Assembly (NCBI GenBank): GCA_019359175.1
Contig: JAHHHU010000011.1
Span: 1-64,000, forward strand
DNA: 64,000 bases
Source of the DNA: Phormidium tanganyikae FI6-MK23
GTDB taxonomy: Bacteria > Cyanobacteriota > Cyanobacteriia > Leptolyngbyales > Leptolyngbyaceae
Direction of reading: 5' to 3'
Within the stretch, counting starts at the first letter, position 1; each line of letters begins with the position of its first letter. The notes beneath the pieces were generated by a model. It worked only from the letters and a program-made list of their open reading frames with translations. It was not told where the DNA came from and did not search any database. Shown here one piece after another: positions 38,672 through 48,089 of the stretch. The translations under genes and the position numbers were made by a program.

Positions 38672-40765
38672 ATGCAGCGCGATCGAGTCATGAGCTACTC
38701 TTTAGACACCATTACAGATGCCATCCTGACTTACAATTTGCAGTTGTGCTTATTGTCGATCAATCCAGCGGGGGCAGCCTTTTTCGGCAGTGTAGCAGAG
38801 CCGATAGATTCGACGTTTTTTGACGATAGTTTCTACGCTCAGTGCAGACAATCGATCGAACAATCTCAATCGCTGTGTTTTCAACAGTACAGCGATCGAG
38901 CAAAAAAGTGGTTTGAGATCCGAACTTATCCTTCTTCAGATACACTCGTTGTCTTGATTCACGATGTCTCAGAGCAACAGCAAACCACAGTAGCCCTTCA
39001 GCAGCTTTGTGAATCGCTCGAAGCGTCTTGCCATAAACTTGAAGATCACGTGCTAGATCAAGTTGTGCGGCTGATTGATACGAACGTGAAGCTAGCCTCC
39101 GAAATGTCTGGGCGAATTCAGGCGGAAGAAGCACTGAGCCAAACGAATGCCCAATTTGCGAAAGTTCTAGAACGGATCACCGATGGAATTTGTGCGATCG
39201 CGGCTGACGGAGAAATCAATTTCGTTAATCCCAAAGCAGAAACGTTGTTCAAAAAGCCAGCTTCCGAGTTGTTAGGGCGGAATGTTTGGCAGTTGTATCC
39301 GCGTTCAACTGAAACTGAATTTTATCGAGACTGTCAAACCGCGATCGCGTCTCACGAAACGGTGTATGGTGAAGCCTTTGCGCCTCAAATTGATCGCTGG
39401 CTCTCTTATAGTCTTTACCCAAACGATGGACTCTCGATCTACTTTCAAGACGTGACGCATCGCAAGCAAGCAGAGATTGAACAAGCGCGATCGCTGCGGA
39501 ACGAACAGACAGCACGACTCGAAGCACAAGCTTCTGAAAAACGATTTGAATTCTTGTCAGAAATGAGCCAAATCCTGGCAAATTCTCTAGACTATCAAAC
39601 CACTTGGGCGCAAGTTCTAAGATTGATTGTGCCGGAATTAGCAGATTATTGTTTGATGCAGCGGCTTGAAACAGAGCAGAAATTTTGTCACGTTGCAGCC
39701 CTTCATCGCGATCCGCAAAAACAATCGATCGTAGATTCGCTATGCCACTACTATTCGCACATCGCCACACGCCCGAACAGTTTAACGGCTCAAGTCGTGC
39801 GATCAAAGCAACCGCTTTTGATTCCAGAATGCTCAGAAATGTGGGCAGAACAACTGACTCAAGATGCAGAAGGAGTTGATTTCTATCAGAGATTACAATC
39901 TCGATCGATGATCCTATTGCCTTTGATCGCGAAAGGTAAGCTATTAGGAACACTCTTGCTTGTGAGATCTGATTCTGAACAGTTTTATACCGAATCTGAC
40001 ATGAGTTTCGCGCTTGAAGTTGCAAACCGAGCCGCGATCACTTTAGAAAATGCTCAACTTTATGAAAAAGCGCAAGAATCAATTCGCTTAAAAGATGAAT
40101 TTCTTGCAACCGTCTCACATGAATTGAAAACACCGCTTCATGCCATTTGGGGATGGGCACAGATGTTACAGCGTCGCCCTTCTCAAGATCCAGTGATGCA
40201 GCAAGGCATTGATACGATCGAACGCAAAGCTAAGGAGTTTATCGCAACTGTGTATGACCTCCTCGATATGTCGCGAGTGGTGCGCGGAAAATTGCAGCTT
40301 GTGACCAACCGAGTTGACATTGCTCAAGTATTGCAGAGCGTAATTTTGTCTCATCGTCGTGCCACGATCGCGAGATCGATCACCTTAGATTTCCATACCG
40401 ATGAACCCCAAAAATGGATCAACTGCGATGCCGAACGAATGCGCCAAGTGTTTTGGCATATTTTGTCGAACGCGATCAAATTCACACCAGAGCAAGGACA
40501 AATTGCAGTTAGCTTAAGAACCGAGAACCAAACTTGTGTCGTGGAAATTTCAGACACCGGACAAGGAATCTCGCCTGATTTCTTGCCGCATATCTTTGAA
40601 TCTTTTCGACAAGAAGACGGCTCGACAACGCGGGCTGTGGGCGGACTCGGACTCGGTTTATCGATCGTGCGCTACCTCGTCGAACTCCATGGAGGCACAA
40701 TCAAAATCGAAAGTGCGGGCGAAGCTCAAGGAACATCGGTGACGATCGTATTACCGCGATCGTAA
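38672..40765 (+). CDS. PAS-PAS-GAF sensor histidine kinase
   Basis: The product (697 aa) has no membrane helix. Two PAS-like domains come first (about 10-100 and 165-270), then a GAF domain at about 300-465 (a C-terminal part with VANRAAITLENAQLYEKA), then HisKA with FLATVSHELKTPLHAIWGW (phosphorylated histidine near 485) and HATPase with SNAIKFTPEQGQ, ISDTGQGIS and GGLGLGLSIVRYLVE. It should sense a cytoplasmic signal and pass phosphate to a response regulator. No regulator is adjacent; a CheY-like protein lies at 44354. An ATG at 38690 is an alternative start. Confidence 0.9.
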   Translation: MQRDRVMSYSLDTITDAILTYNLQLCLLSINPAGAAFFGSVAEPIDSTFFDDSFYAQCRQSIEQSQSLCFQQYSDRAKKWFEIRTYPSSDTLVVLIHDVSEQQQTTVALQQLCESLEASCHKLEDHVLDQVVRLIDTNVKLASEMSGRIQAEEALSQTNAQFAKVLERITDGICAIAADGEINFVNPKAETLFKKPASELLGRNVWQLYPRSTETEFYRDCQTAIASHETVYGEAFAPQIDRWLSYSLYPNDGLSIYFQDVTHRKQAEIEQARSLRNEQTARLEAQASEKRFEFLSEMSQILANSLDYQTTWAQVLRLIVPELADYCLMQRLETEQKFCHVAALHRDPQKQSIVDSLCHYYSHIATRPNSLTAQVVRSKQPLLIPECSEMWAEQLTQDAEGVDFYQRLQSRSMILLPLIAKGKLLGTLLLVRSDSEQFYTESDMSFALEVANRAAITLENAQLYEKAQESIRLKDEFLATVSHELKTPLHAIWGWAQMLQRRPSQDPVMQQGIDTIERKAKEFIATVYDLLDMSRVVRGKLQLVTNRVDIAQVLQSVILSHRRATIARSITLDFHTDEPQKWINCDAERMRQVFWHILSNAIKFTPEQGQIAVSLRTENQTCVVEISDTGQGISPDFLPHIFESFRQEDGSTTRAVGGLGLGLSIVRYLVELHGGTIKIESAGEAQGTSVTIVLPRS

Positions 40766-40863
40766 ATACAAACGAGAAACTGAGTTCACATTATTTATGA
40801 CAAATTTACACCTGACCAAATGCGGTAAAGCTACTATATTCAACAGTTCAATCTAAATTGGTT

Positions 40864-41286
40864 ATGACTGTTGAAGAACTCTTAGAACGATATGCGATCG
40901 GTGAGCGAAATTTTCAGGGCGTGAACTTAGCCAATGCTTCACTTCCAAAAGTAGAACTAATCGGAATTAATCTCAGTCAAGCTAACCTAGCACAAGCAAA
41001 CTTAAGCTATGCCAATCTCAGCGGCGCAAACCTGAGAGAAGCAAACTTAGCGCGAGTCAATCTCACAGGCGCAAACTTATCTCATGCGATGTTGCTAAAA
41101 GCGAATCTAACCGAAGCACAACTCAGCGCTGCGAACCTCTGTCATGCAGTATTAGTCGAAGCAAACGCCAGCAACATCTTTCTATTTGAAGCTAATCTAA
41201 CCGATACCAATCTAACGGATGCGTTTCTTAAAGGTGCAGTCATGCCAGATGGATCAGACTATAAATCAGACTATCGCTCGATCTAA
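40864..41286 (+). CDS. Pentapeptide-repeat protein
   Basis: From the ATG at 40864 the protein is 140 residues; a TTG two codons upstream is in frame but unlikely. After a short helix ([15 protein letters not shown]) it is built from A(N/D)LxX units in tandem, such as [18 protein letters not shown], forming a right-handed quadrilateral beta-helix. Such proteins are abundant in cyanobacteria; a few mimic DNA, most have no known role. The last 4 bases overlap the convergent pyrB end. Confidence 0.92.
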   Translation: MTVEELLERYAIGERNFQGVNLANASLPKVELIGINLSQANLAQANLSYANLSGANLREANLARVNLTGANLSHAMLLKANLTEAQLSAANLCHAVLVEANASNIFLFEANLTDTNLTDAFLKGAVMPDGSDYKSDYRSI

Positions 41287-42278
41287 CTCACCTTTCCGCC
41301 ACCCATCAGATACAGAAGCGCCATCCGCACCGCCACCCCGCTCGTAACCTGTTGAGAAATCAAACTCAGCACCGGATCATCCATCAAATCTGAGCTAATC
41401 TCAACTCCCCGATTCACTGGGCCCGGATGTAGCACTCTCACCTCTGGCTTACACAACTTCAAGCGATCGCGCGTAATCCCAAACTGCTGATGATACTCCC
41501 GCAAACTCGGTAGCAAATAGCTCGTCATCCGTTCCTTCTGCAACCGCAACGTCATGACAAAATCCGCATCAATCAGCGCGGGTTCTAATGTCCAATGCAC
41601 AAATAATTTGCGAGAAATCGCTGGATCGCTCTCGTTCACAAACTCGGCAAACTCTTTTGGCAACAATGTTGGGGGTGCTGCTAGATGCACTTCTGCCCCA
41701 CTCGCGGTCAAACTCCAAATATTCGATCGAGCCACCCGCGAATGCAAAATATCTCCAACGATCGCAATTTTTTTATCTTTTAATAACGTCGATCGTGGCT
41801 TCTCCACATCAATCAACGAACAAATTGTAAACAGATCTAGTAATGCTTGTGAAGGATGCTCATGCTGTCCATCTCCTGCGTTGAGAACGCCCACTTTCAC
41901 ATTCAAGCGATCCATCTCATCTGCGATCGCTTGTGGCACTCCCGCTTCTTTGTGCCGAATCACCATCATATCCGTTCCCATTGCCAAATACGTTTTCGCC
42001 GTATCCAGAATGGTTTCCCCTTTTGTAATCGAAGAAGTACTCGCCGCAAAATTCAGCGTATCAGCAGACAACCGTTTCGCTGCCAGTTCAAAACTACTGC
42101 GCGTGCGCGTCGATGGCTCAAAAAACAGATTTGCAACCACCTGCCCTTGCAGCGTGGGAACCTTCTTGGTTCGGCGCGTTAAGACTTCACGGAAACTACT
42201 CGCCGTTTGCAGAACGGTATCATATTCCGCTGGCGAAAAATCAGCAAGCGATAGAACGTGACGACGATTCCAACTCAT
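41283..42278 (-). CDS. pyrB: Aspartate carbamoyltransferase catalytic chain PyrB
   Basis: The product (331 aa from the ATG at 42278, [20 protein letters not shown]; an ATG at 42299 is also in frame) has the carbamoyl-phosphate loop [30 protein letters not shown] and [13 protein letters not shown]. It joins carbamoyl phosphate and aspartate in pyrimidine synthesis. No regulatory pyrI is next to it. It is convergent with the pentapeptide-repeat gene, overlapping by 4 bases. Confidence 0.95.
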   Translation of the reverse strand: MSWNRRHVLSLADFSPAEYDTVLQTASSFREVLTRRTKKVPTLQGQVVANLFFEPSTRTRSSFELAAKRLSADTLNFAASTSSITKGETILDTAKTYLAMGTDMMVIRHKEAGVPQAIADEMDRLNVKVGVLNAGDGQHEHPSQALLDLFTICSLIDVEKPRSTLLKDKKIAIVGDILHSRVARSNIWSLTASGAEVHLAAPPTLLPKEFAEFVNESDPAISRKLFVHWTLEPALIDADFVMTLRLQKERMTSYLLPSLREYHQQFGITRDRLKLCKPEVRVLHPGPVNRGVEISSDLMDDPVLSLISQQVTSGVAVRMALLYLMGGGKVS

Positions 42279-42381
42279 AAGCACACCAAACGAGCGCATA
42301 ACTCACTATTCATACCGCAAAATGACAACGCTGAACGGCTCAGATATTTGTCAAATCAAAAATTCAAGATGCACTATGTTC

Positions 42382-42390
42382 TGGTATGAT
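42382..42390 (+). promoter_or_regulatory. Extended -10 promoter of tRNA-Ser
   Basis: TGGTATGAT has the TGn extension followed by TATGAT, 32 bases before the tRNA start. No good -35 box is seen, which fits an extended -10 promoter. Confidence 0.4.
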
Positions 42391-42422
42391 ATAAATCCTG
42401 TGGCTTGAAAAGCTGCATATTT

Positions 42423-42509
42423 GGAGAGATGGCCGAGCGGTTTAAGGCGCAGCACTGGAAATGCTGTGATGGGGTGACTTATCCGGGGGTTCGAATCCCC
42501 CTCTCTCCG
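42423..42509 (+). tRNA. tRNA-Ser (anticodon GGA)
   Basis: Acceptor GGAGAGA/TCTCTCC, anticodon arm CAGCA-CTGGAAA-TGCTG with GGA, a long variable arm as expected for tRNA-Ser, and T-arm GGGGG-TTCGAAT-CCCCC. The length is 87 bases, discriminator G, no encoded CCA. Confidence 0.96.
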
Positions 42510-42716
42510 TTCCAAAATTCAAGTCTAGTAACCTGCCATTCAGATGAATGGGCTGCAAGATTCTTCCTTTCAGAAATGGCAGCGACCGCGTTTGTATGTC
42601 CTTTAGACAACTGATCCGCTCGACGAGTCGTTTCAGGCAGACTATACTTCGGCGCACATTCCAGCGCACTGTCGATCGCAGACTCTAAACAAAATAGAAA
42701 CACTTTTTTGTGGGAA

Positions 42717-43949
42717 TCAATCTAGCACCGAACTGTCTATCTCTATAGTCATTCCAGTACACCGTAACCGTTCTGCCAAAATCCCGCCCAATCCGGTCGC
42801 TGGAGTCAGAATGCCTCCCCTCGTCTGCCCACCTGGTAGCTCACTCGATTGAAGCGCCAAGCTCAAGGCTGATTCACACACAAATTTGACCGTCGCTCGA
42901 TTGCCAGGGTCGCCCTGATCTCGAATGATGCCGCGCACTTTACGTCCGTCGATCGTAGTTCCTATCAGTTCACAGGAAAACCAGCCCTCATTCATCGTCT
43001 GCTCAGAGGGCCCGGCTCCTGGCTGGGGCAAGATCGGTTGCAATAAAGATCGCACTTGAGGCTGTTGCAACACTCCCATCAATAGCGCCAGTCCTGCGGT
43101 AGTACTCGTTGCCTTCAGCCCTGCCAGTGGCTCATCAAACTTGAGATACTCTTGGTAGGTAAAATCGGTTCCATAAGGTTCCTGCCAGTCTTCATACAAT
43201 GCAGCACTACGGCGCACAATTCGAGTGTTGACGGCTCCCATAAAGAAAGGAGCAATCCAGGTGTTGAGATCTGGATCGAAAGATGGTGTTTGGGGATCAC
43301 GATTACGATCGATCTCAGATTGAGCGCGATTTTTAGCTGGGTTCAGCAAAAAGGGTTGATTCATTTGTGCTAACCCTTGTGAATCGTAGAGATTGAAAGC
43401 TGATGCCAAAGTTCCACCATTGAAACCGCCAGCCGCCTGAAAATAAGCCTTCACTTGCTTGCAAGGTACGTTTAATTCTCGTTGTATGTGGCGAATCATC
43501 AAGTAAGTACCGAGGTCAGACGGGACAGAATCAAACCCACAACACGGAATGATGCGCGTACCGTCGATCGCAGCTTGATCATGATAGCGATCGATTAACG
43601 TTCTGACCCAGGGCGTTTCTCCGGTGATATCAACGTAATGCGTTTTGAATCGAACACAGGCATCGACCAGCGCATTGCCATAGAGCGCAAAAGGCCCAGC
43701 GGTAGTGAGTAATACGCGTGTTTGTGACACGATCGCATCAATTGCTTGCTGATCCTGACTATCGGCAGTTAGCACATCTACACTTGCGCCAACTTCATCC
43801 CGAACCGCCTCTAACTTCTGGCGATTTCGTCCCGCGATCGCCCAACGCACTTGCTCAGAAGAGACATGATTGGCAAAGTACCGTACCGTCTGTTTACCAA
43901 CAAACCCACTGGCACCGTAGAGGATAACATCATAGGGACGATCAGACAT
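42717..43949 (-). CDS. Saccharopine dehydrogenase-like / trans-acting enoyl reductase family protein
   Basis: The product (410 aa) starts with an NAD(P)-binding Rossmann fold (VILYGASGFVGKQTVRYFANH), has AIAGRNRQKLEAVRDEVG, and YVDITGETPWVRTLIDRYHD with IPCCGFDSVPSDLGTYLM, the blocks of the saccharopine-dehydrogenase-like family also described as trans-acting enoyl reductases (Rv2449c-like). In mycobacteria such proteins reduce lipid intermediates made by polyketide synthases. No polyketide gene lies nearby, so the substrate is open. Confidence 0.88.
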   Translation of the reverse strand: MSDRPYDVILYGASGFVGKQTVRYFANHVSSEQVRWAIAGRNRQKLEAVRDEVGASVDVLTADSQDQQAIDAIVSQTRVLLTTAGPFALYGNALVDACVRFKTHYVDITGETPWVRTLIDRYHDQAAIDGTRIIPCCGFDSVPSDLGTYLMIRHIQRELNVPCKQVKAYFQAAGGFNGGTLASAFNLYDSQGLAQMNQPFLLNPAKNRAQSEIDRNRDPQTPSFDPDLNTWIAPFFMGAVNTRIVRRSAALYEDWQEPYGTDFTYQEYLKFDEPLAGLKATSTTAGLALLMGVLQQPQVRSLLQPILPQPGAGPSEQTMNEGWFSCELIGTTIDGRKVRGIIRDQGDPGNRATVKFVCESALSLALQSSELPGGQTRGGILTPATGLGGILAERLRCTGMTIEIDSSVLD

Positions 43950-44085
43950 AACAGAAGCACTCCTGACCTAAGCGATTTTGGCGTGTTGATTCAACATCAG
44001 TTTAAGGCTGCTGGATGAGCGCGATCGAGATCTTGAAGCGATCCTTTCGGAAGAGAACTGATATTGAAATAAATTCTCATTAGTA

Positions 44086-44115
44086 TTGACAAAGATTTTC
44101 AATAAGGTTTATAGT
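44086..44115 (+). promoter_or_regulatory. Strong consensus promoter upstream of a candidate small RNA
   Basis: A perfect -35 TTGACA (44086-44091) and a -10 TATAGT (44110-44115) are separated by 18 bases. A start near 44122 is expected. No coding frame follows; an intrinsic terminator comes about 65 bases later. Confidence 0.65.
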
Positions 44116-44121
44116 AACGTT

Positions 44122-44190
44122 CAGTGTTCTCCTCTCTAGAGGATCGATCGCGGTTCTAGTTAAACAAATATTGACTAGAACCGCTTTTTC
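44122..44190 (+). ncRNA. Candidate small RNA (about 68 nt) with its own promoter and terminator
   Basis: The predicted transcript begins near 44122 with a pyrimidine-rich part (TTCTCCTCTCTAGAGG, with CCTC and GAGG able to pair). It then forms a hairpin from arms GCGGTTCTAGT (44150-44160) and ACTAGAACCGC (44174-44184), perfect over 11 pairs, and ends in TTTTT. The unpaired CUCCUC is complementary to Shine-Dalgarno sequences, so pairing with mRNA starts is possible. It does not match Yfr1 as I know it. It lies in the 404-base gap between the divergent reductase and regulator genes. Confidence 0.55.
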
Positions 44191-44353
44191 CTTTGTTATG
44201 CACGTTCTAGGACGACATCGACTCGTAACACGCATTGAAGTAAGCACTTCCGCTTATCTTTCGCAAGTTTGAGAAAATATTAGATTTCTTAAGATTCTCT
44301 TTATCTTCCGCTCAGAATCAAGTATCAATAATGTAGATGCGTAGTGAGACACT

Positions 44354-44773
44354 ATGAGCGATCGACTTTCCAGCTACCAACCGCTGCGTGCCCTCGTCGT
44401 CGATGACGACCTAGATTCTGTCGTCTTACTGACGACGCTGCTCGAAATTTACGGCATTGATGTCACTTCTGCCTCGTGTGCGGCTCAGGCAATGCAAAAA
44501 CTACGATCGAGTCCCCACATTCTGATTTCGGATCTCGCGATGCCTTTTGTGGATGGCTTTGAGTTAATTCGCCAGGTTCGCAGTTTGCCCTCTGATCAAG
44601 GCGGTAGCATTCCCGCGATCGCGGTTTCGGCTTGGACAGCAACTGAGGCTCAGAGTCAAGCGATCAAGTCAGGGTTCCAACTGTTTCTCCCCAAACCTTA
44701 CCAACCGACCGAATTGATTGAAATGGTTTCTCAGTTAACCGGATGGCAAGCGGCATTAGAAGTTGCGGCTTAG
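44354..44773 (+). CDS. CheY-like single-domain response regulator
   Basis: The product (139 aa) is one receiver domain: acidic pair in LVVDDDLDS (about D17/D18), phosphoacceptor D60 in ILISDLAMPFVDG, a switch threonine/serine region near AVSAWTATE and the lysine in LFLPKPYQP. No output domain is attached. Such regulators act by protein contact. The nearest kinase is the hybrid-free sensor at 38672-40765, but pairing is not shown. Confidence 0.92.
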   Translation: MSDRLSSYQPLRALVVDDDLDSVVLLTTLLEIYGIDVTSASCAAQAMQKLRSSPHILISDLAMPFVDGFELIRQVRSLPSDQGGSIPAIAVSAWTATEAQSQAIKSGFQLFLPKPYQPTELIEMVSQLTGWQAALEVAA

Positions 44774-44778
44774 AGAAT

Positions 44779-44863
44779 GTTTTCTCGCTCCGTTTCGATT
44801 GGCTTCTGCCCCCTAAATCCCCCATTCTGGGGGATTTAGGGGGCGAGAGGTCTAGGCAATAAC
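44779..44863. mobile_element. MITE-like palindromic element, short copy
   Basis: A perfect inverted pair CCCCCTAAATCCCCC / GGGGGATTTAGGGGG forms a strong hairpin. The outer ends match the copy at 1155-1356: TCTAGGCAATAAC equals its left core end in reverse (GTTATTGCCTAGA), and GCTTCTGCCCCC equals its right end in reverse. It is 85 bases, shorter than the other copies, and directly follows the response regulator gene. Confidence 0.65.
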
Positions 44864-44879
44864 AGATTTAGAGCGCATC

Positions 44880-45701
44880 TTAGTAATCCTTATCGCTGTT
44901 CTTAAAAGTTCGCCGCATCACCCACTGTAAGAGATCCGGGAAAAGCCGACTTGACGCAAGAGAGGCTCCAGCAGAACCCACAATGACTTCCGTTTTCTTG
45001 TGTTTGACCGCATCCAGAATCGCTTTTGCCACATCATCCGGCTTCTCCACAACAGGGACGCTCAGAACTTGCTCTAACTGTTTCCGACGCGCGATCGCAT
45101 CCTCCTCATCCTTGCCGCGAAAGATCGCCCGCTCCATAAAGTCGCTTTTAATCAAGTTCGGATAGATACCGCAGACCGTGATTCCTTTCGGTGAAAGCTC
45201 AGACTGTAAGCTTTGAGTCAATCCTGATACGCCAAACTTACTGGTCGAATAAGGAACAAGGTAAGGGATTGGCACTTTACCGCCCGATGATATGACATTC
45301 ACAATCATGCCGCGACCTTGCGAAATCAGATGCGGCAATATTGCATGGATCGTGTGAATATAGCCCCACAAATTAGTATCAATCGCAGTATGCCAATCTT
45401 CGAGCGAGAAAGCATCCACTGGGCCCGAAATATAAACCCCTGCATTGTTGACCAAAACATCGATCGAGCCGTACTCAGAAATTGCTCGATCGATCAACGT
45501 TTTCACTTGGTCGGAATCACGGGTATCGGTCGGAATTGTGGTGACTCGTGGCGCGATCGACTTAAGTTCTTCAGCGGCGGCGTTTAAGCGATCGACATTG
45601 CGCGAGGCGAGAACCAGGTTGTAGCCGTTTTGGGCAAACTGTAGAGCAGTTGCTTTTCCAATTCCTTGAGACGCGCCTGTGATAATAACTGTAGAAGCCA
45701 T
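44880..45701 (-). CDS. Short-chain dehydrogenase/reductase
   Basis: The product (273 aa) is a classical SDR: cofactor loop TGASQGIGKATALQFA at 8-23, VLVNNAGVYISGP (NNAG), the catalytic serine in VISSGG and the YxxxK pair in YSTSKFGVSG, with NTNLWG (about N115). It should oxidise or reduce a small molecule with NAD(P)H. The substrate is unknown. A C-terminal extension (SRLFPDLLQWVMRRTF) may be an amphipathic membrane helix. Confidence 0.92.
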   Translation of the reverse strand: MASTVIITGASQGIGKATALQFAQNGYNLVLASRNVDRLNAAAEELKSIAPRVTTIPTDTRDSDQVKTLIDRAISEYGSIDVLVNNAGVYISGPVDAFSLEDWHTAIDTNLWGYIHTIHAILPHLISQGRGMIVNVISSGGKVPIPYLVPYSTSKFGVSGLTQSLQSELSPKGITVCGIYPNLIKSDFMERAIFRGKDEEDAIARRKQLEQVLSVPVVEKPDDVAKAILDAVKHKKTEVIVGSAGASLASSRLFPDLLQWVMRRTFKNSDKDY

Positions 45702-46111
45702 GATAATGAATAGAGTTAAAGCATTCTTTTAGTGTGGTTGGAATCATATTAAATTCGTCTAACTTTCGTTAGATTCCGATTGTTTATCAGCGAAATAAGC
45801 AGATTTTTTTAATGTTAAAAAATTAAGCAAAAAGGTTTGACTTTTGGGTAGATCAGAGATTAGCCCCTCAGAGAGATAGCATTCAGTGATTTAATTTCTA
45901 AGCTGTCGTGTAAAGCAATTTCACCGCTGTGTCTTCATTGTTCAAACAAAAACTTGTTTAAAAGTTTCTTGTGAAAGGGCTGATTGCGCGAATCTGCTGC
46001 GATCAAGTTCTACAACATCGCCTAAAAATGTTAACCTTTGTAAAGCATTTGTATTGAAGCAGTATCTGTCGAAATTTGCCGATCGTTCTCGAATGTTTGT
46101 GGAGTTATCCC
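45702..46111. other. Intergenic region between the SDR gene and crtW
   Basis: About 410 bases, AT-rich, with no convincing gene. It must hold the divergent promoters. I see no box pair good enough to place. Confidence 0.5.
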
Positions 46112-46876
46112 GTGGTTTCTTTCCGTTCTGCCCCGATTCAGCCTGCTCACTCCTCTGGAATTTACATCGATCGTGGTGTATTCGTCGCGCTCTCGGTGAT
46201 TGGTGTATGGGCTGCGAGTTTGATAATTCTGCTAACCGCAGATGTCGATTCGATGCCGATGGTCGTAAAAATTATCGCGATCGCATTACAGACCTTTCTA
46301 TATACAGGATTATTTATTACGGCTCACGATGCAATGCACGGTGCTGTTTCTCCTAGCAATCGCAAACTAAATGATTTTATTGGAGCGCTTGCGCTTCGCG
46401 TTTATGCTTTATTTACGCTGAAGGAAATGATTCGGACACACTGGCAACACCACGAACATCCAGCTTCCGAGAGCGATCCCGATTTCCATAACGGTAAAAA
46501 CAAGAATTTCTTTTCCTGGTATTCCTACTTTATGGTGCGGTATTGGAGTTGGACGCGCATCATTTGTCTAGTCGCAATGTTTCATGTGATGCACCGTTTG
46601 TTCCATGTTTCTGAAGTAAATTTGACGTTGTTCTGGATGATTCCGTCGATCGCAAGTTCGGTTCAGCTATTCTTCTTTGGAACGTTCTTACCGCATCGTG
46701 AGCCTGCTGGCGGTTATCAGAACGAGAGCCGCGCTCAAAGTAGCAATTGGTCGCCGCTTTGGTCGTTTCTGACTTGCTATCACTTTGGTTATCATTCGGA
46801 ACATCATGAGCGTCCAGATCTCGCTTGGTGGCAGCTTCCCGAACTTCATCAACGCCGATTACAGCAAGAGCGTTAA
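46112..46876 (+). CDS. crtW: Beta-carotene ketolase CrtW
   Basis: The protein is 254 residues if started at GTG 46112 (VVSFRSAPIQPAHSS). GGAG at 46101-46104 lies 7 bases before it, which favours this start over the TTG at 46076. It has four membrane helices and the three histidine clusters of the ketolase/hydroxylase fold: FITAHDAMHG, THWQHHEHP and YHFGYHSEHHERP. CrtW adds 4-keto groups to beta-carotene to give echinenone and canthaxanthin. A methyltransferase follows after 30 bases, probably on the same transcript. Confidence 0.92.
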   Translation: MVSFRSAPIQPAHSSGIYIDRGVFVALSVIGVWAASLIILLTADVDSMPMVVKIIAIALQTFLYTGLFITAHDAMHGAVSPSNRKLNDFIGALALRVYALFTLKEMIRTHWQHHEHPASESDPDFHNGKNKNFFSWYSYFMVRYWSWTRIICLVAMFHVMHRLFHVSEVNLTLFWMIPSIASSVQLFFFGTFLPHREPAGGYQNESRAQSSNWSPLWSFLTCYHFGYHSEHHERPDLAWWQLPELHQRRLQQER

Positions 46877-46906
46877 GCTTAGGGTTGTCGAGCGTAGAGT
46901 TACACT

Positions 46907-47734
46907 ATGTCAAACTGGGTAGAAGTTCTCAACGAGTACTCAAAAAAGGATCTGGAGCAGCGGAAGGTTTGGTATTCTCCGGTAGTGGAGGCTTACGATC
47001 GAGCTAGACCCCGCTATCCAAAGGCGCTGATTCAACGAGTAGTTGAGGTTGCTCAGTTGTCACCAGGATCAAAGATTCTCGAAGTAGGATGTGGATCGGG
47101 TGTTGCGACCGTGGATTTTGCTCGATTGGGTTATGCGATCGACGCGGTTGAGCCTAATTTAGAATTCTGTCGGTTAGCAGAGCAGCATTGTGAACCCTAT
47201 CCGCAAGTGAAGGTGATTCCTCAAACGTTTGAAGAGTGGCAGGTTCAGTCTGGAAAGTTTCAGATTGTCTTAGCGGCAAATGCTTGGCACTGGATTTCAT
47301 CAGATATCAAGTATGTTAAAGCCTCTGAAGCATTGCAGAACAATGGGGCTTTGGTGCTGTTATGGAATATGTCGCTTGAGCCAAGTCATGAGGTGTATCA
47401 AGTGCTGAATGAGGTGTATCAACAAGTTGCACCGTCGATCGCGCCGAAGTACGAAGGCAAAGAGACTCAAGAAGAGATTTTGCAGGGTTTAGGAAAGTTA
47501 GTGGGTGATTCGGGATTGTTCGCGAGTCCAACTACGGAATCAATTTCCTGTGAGCGGGTTTATGAGGTCGATCGATATTTGGAGCTTCTCAGCAGTTATT
47601 CTCAGTACATTGCTTTAGATGCACCGACGCGAGAAGCTTTGTTTTCGGGATTGAAAACTACGATCGACCAACAATTTGAGGGGAAAATTCAGCTTTTTAA
47701 CCTTGCTGCATATCAGATCGCGAAGAAACTGTAG
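46907..47734 (+). CDS. Class I SAM-dependent methyltransferase
   Basis: The product (275 aa) has motif I ILEVGCGSGVATVDFA, the acidic residue in IDAVEPNLEF (motif II) and ANAWHWISS (a WHW feature of the Methyltransf_11/25 group near motif IV). It should methylate a small molecule. It begins 30 bases after crtW with the same orientation. A carotenoid-related role is possible but not shown. Confidence 0.85.
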   Translation: MSNWVEVLNEYSKKDLEQRKVWYSPVVEAYDRARPRYPKALIQRVVEVAQLSPGSKILEVGCGSGVATVDFARLGYAIDAVEPNLEFCRLAEQHCEPYPQVKVIPQTFEEWQVQSGKFQIVLAANAWHWISSDIKYVKASEALQNNGALVLLWNMSLEPSHEVYQVLNEVYQQVAPSIAPKYEGKETQEEILQGLGKLVGDSGLFASPTTESISCERVYEVDRYLELLSSYSQYIALDAPTREALFSGLKTTIDQQFEGKIQLFNLAAYQIAKKL

Positions 47735-47737
47735 AAG

Positions 47738-48076
47738 CTATCGACTAAGCTGATTCATCACAAACAGAAAGCAACCGAAATTTACTAATGCAACAATTAC
47801 TGCACCGATAATCACACCCTTCATCAATGCGAATCTTCGCTGTCGCCAAAAGACAATAATCAGCGGAATGATATAGAGCAGTTGAGTAACACCAATAAAG
47901 TAACTAACCGCAGATAACAAAGTGATCGCGCTGTAAGCCCAATTGTTTGTAGGAACGATGACCAGCGATTGAATGATTGAAGCGAGAAATAATACGATCG
48001 TGAATACTGCGATCGCTAACGAAATCGATAAAATGATTCCACGAATAATTCTTTGCCATTCATTAGATTGAGACAT
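47738..48076 (-). CDS. Small membrane protein, three or four helices, unknown function
   Basis: The product (112 aa) is almost entirely hydrophobic: helices at about 10-35, 40-60, 65-80 and 85-108, with basic residues at turns (WRQRRFALMKG). I recognise no family. It starts 13 bases after the radical SAM gene on the same strand, so it is co-transcribed with it. Its 3' end lies 3 bases from the end of the convergent methyltransferase. Confidence 0.65.
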   Translation of the reverse strand: MSQSNEWQRIIRGIILSISLAIAVFTIVLFLASIIQSLVIVPTNNWAYSAITLLSAVSYFIGVTQLLYIIPLIIVFWRQRRFALMKGVIIGAVIVALVNFGCFLFVMNQLSR

Positions 48077-48089
48077 ACGATCGGTGCTC

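Noticed and set aside
42442-42703. Two minus-strand frames containing GGFEPP and GIRTPG
   Set aside because: They are antisense translations of tRNA-Ser (42423-42509), another common false-protein pattern.
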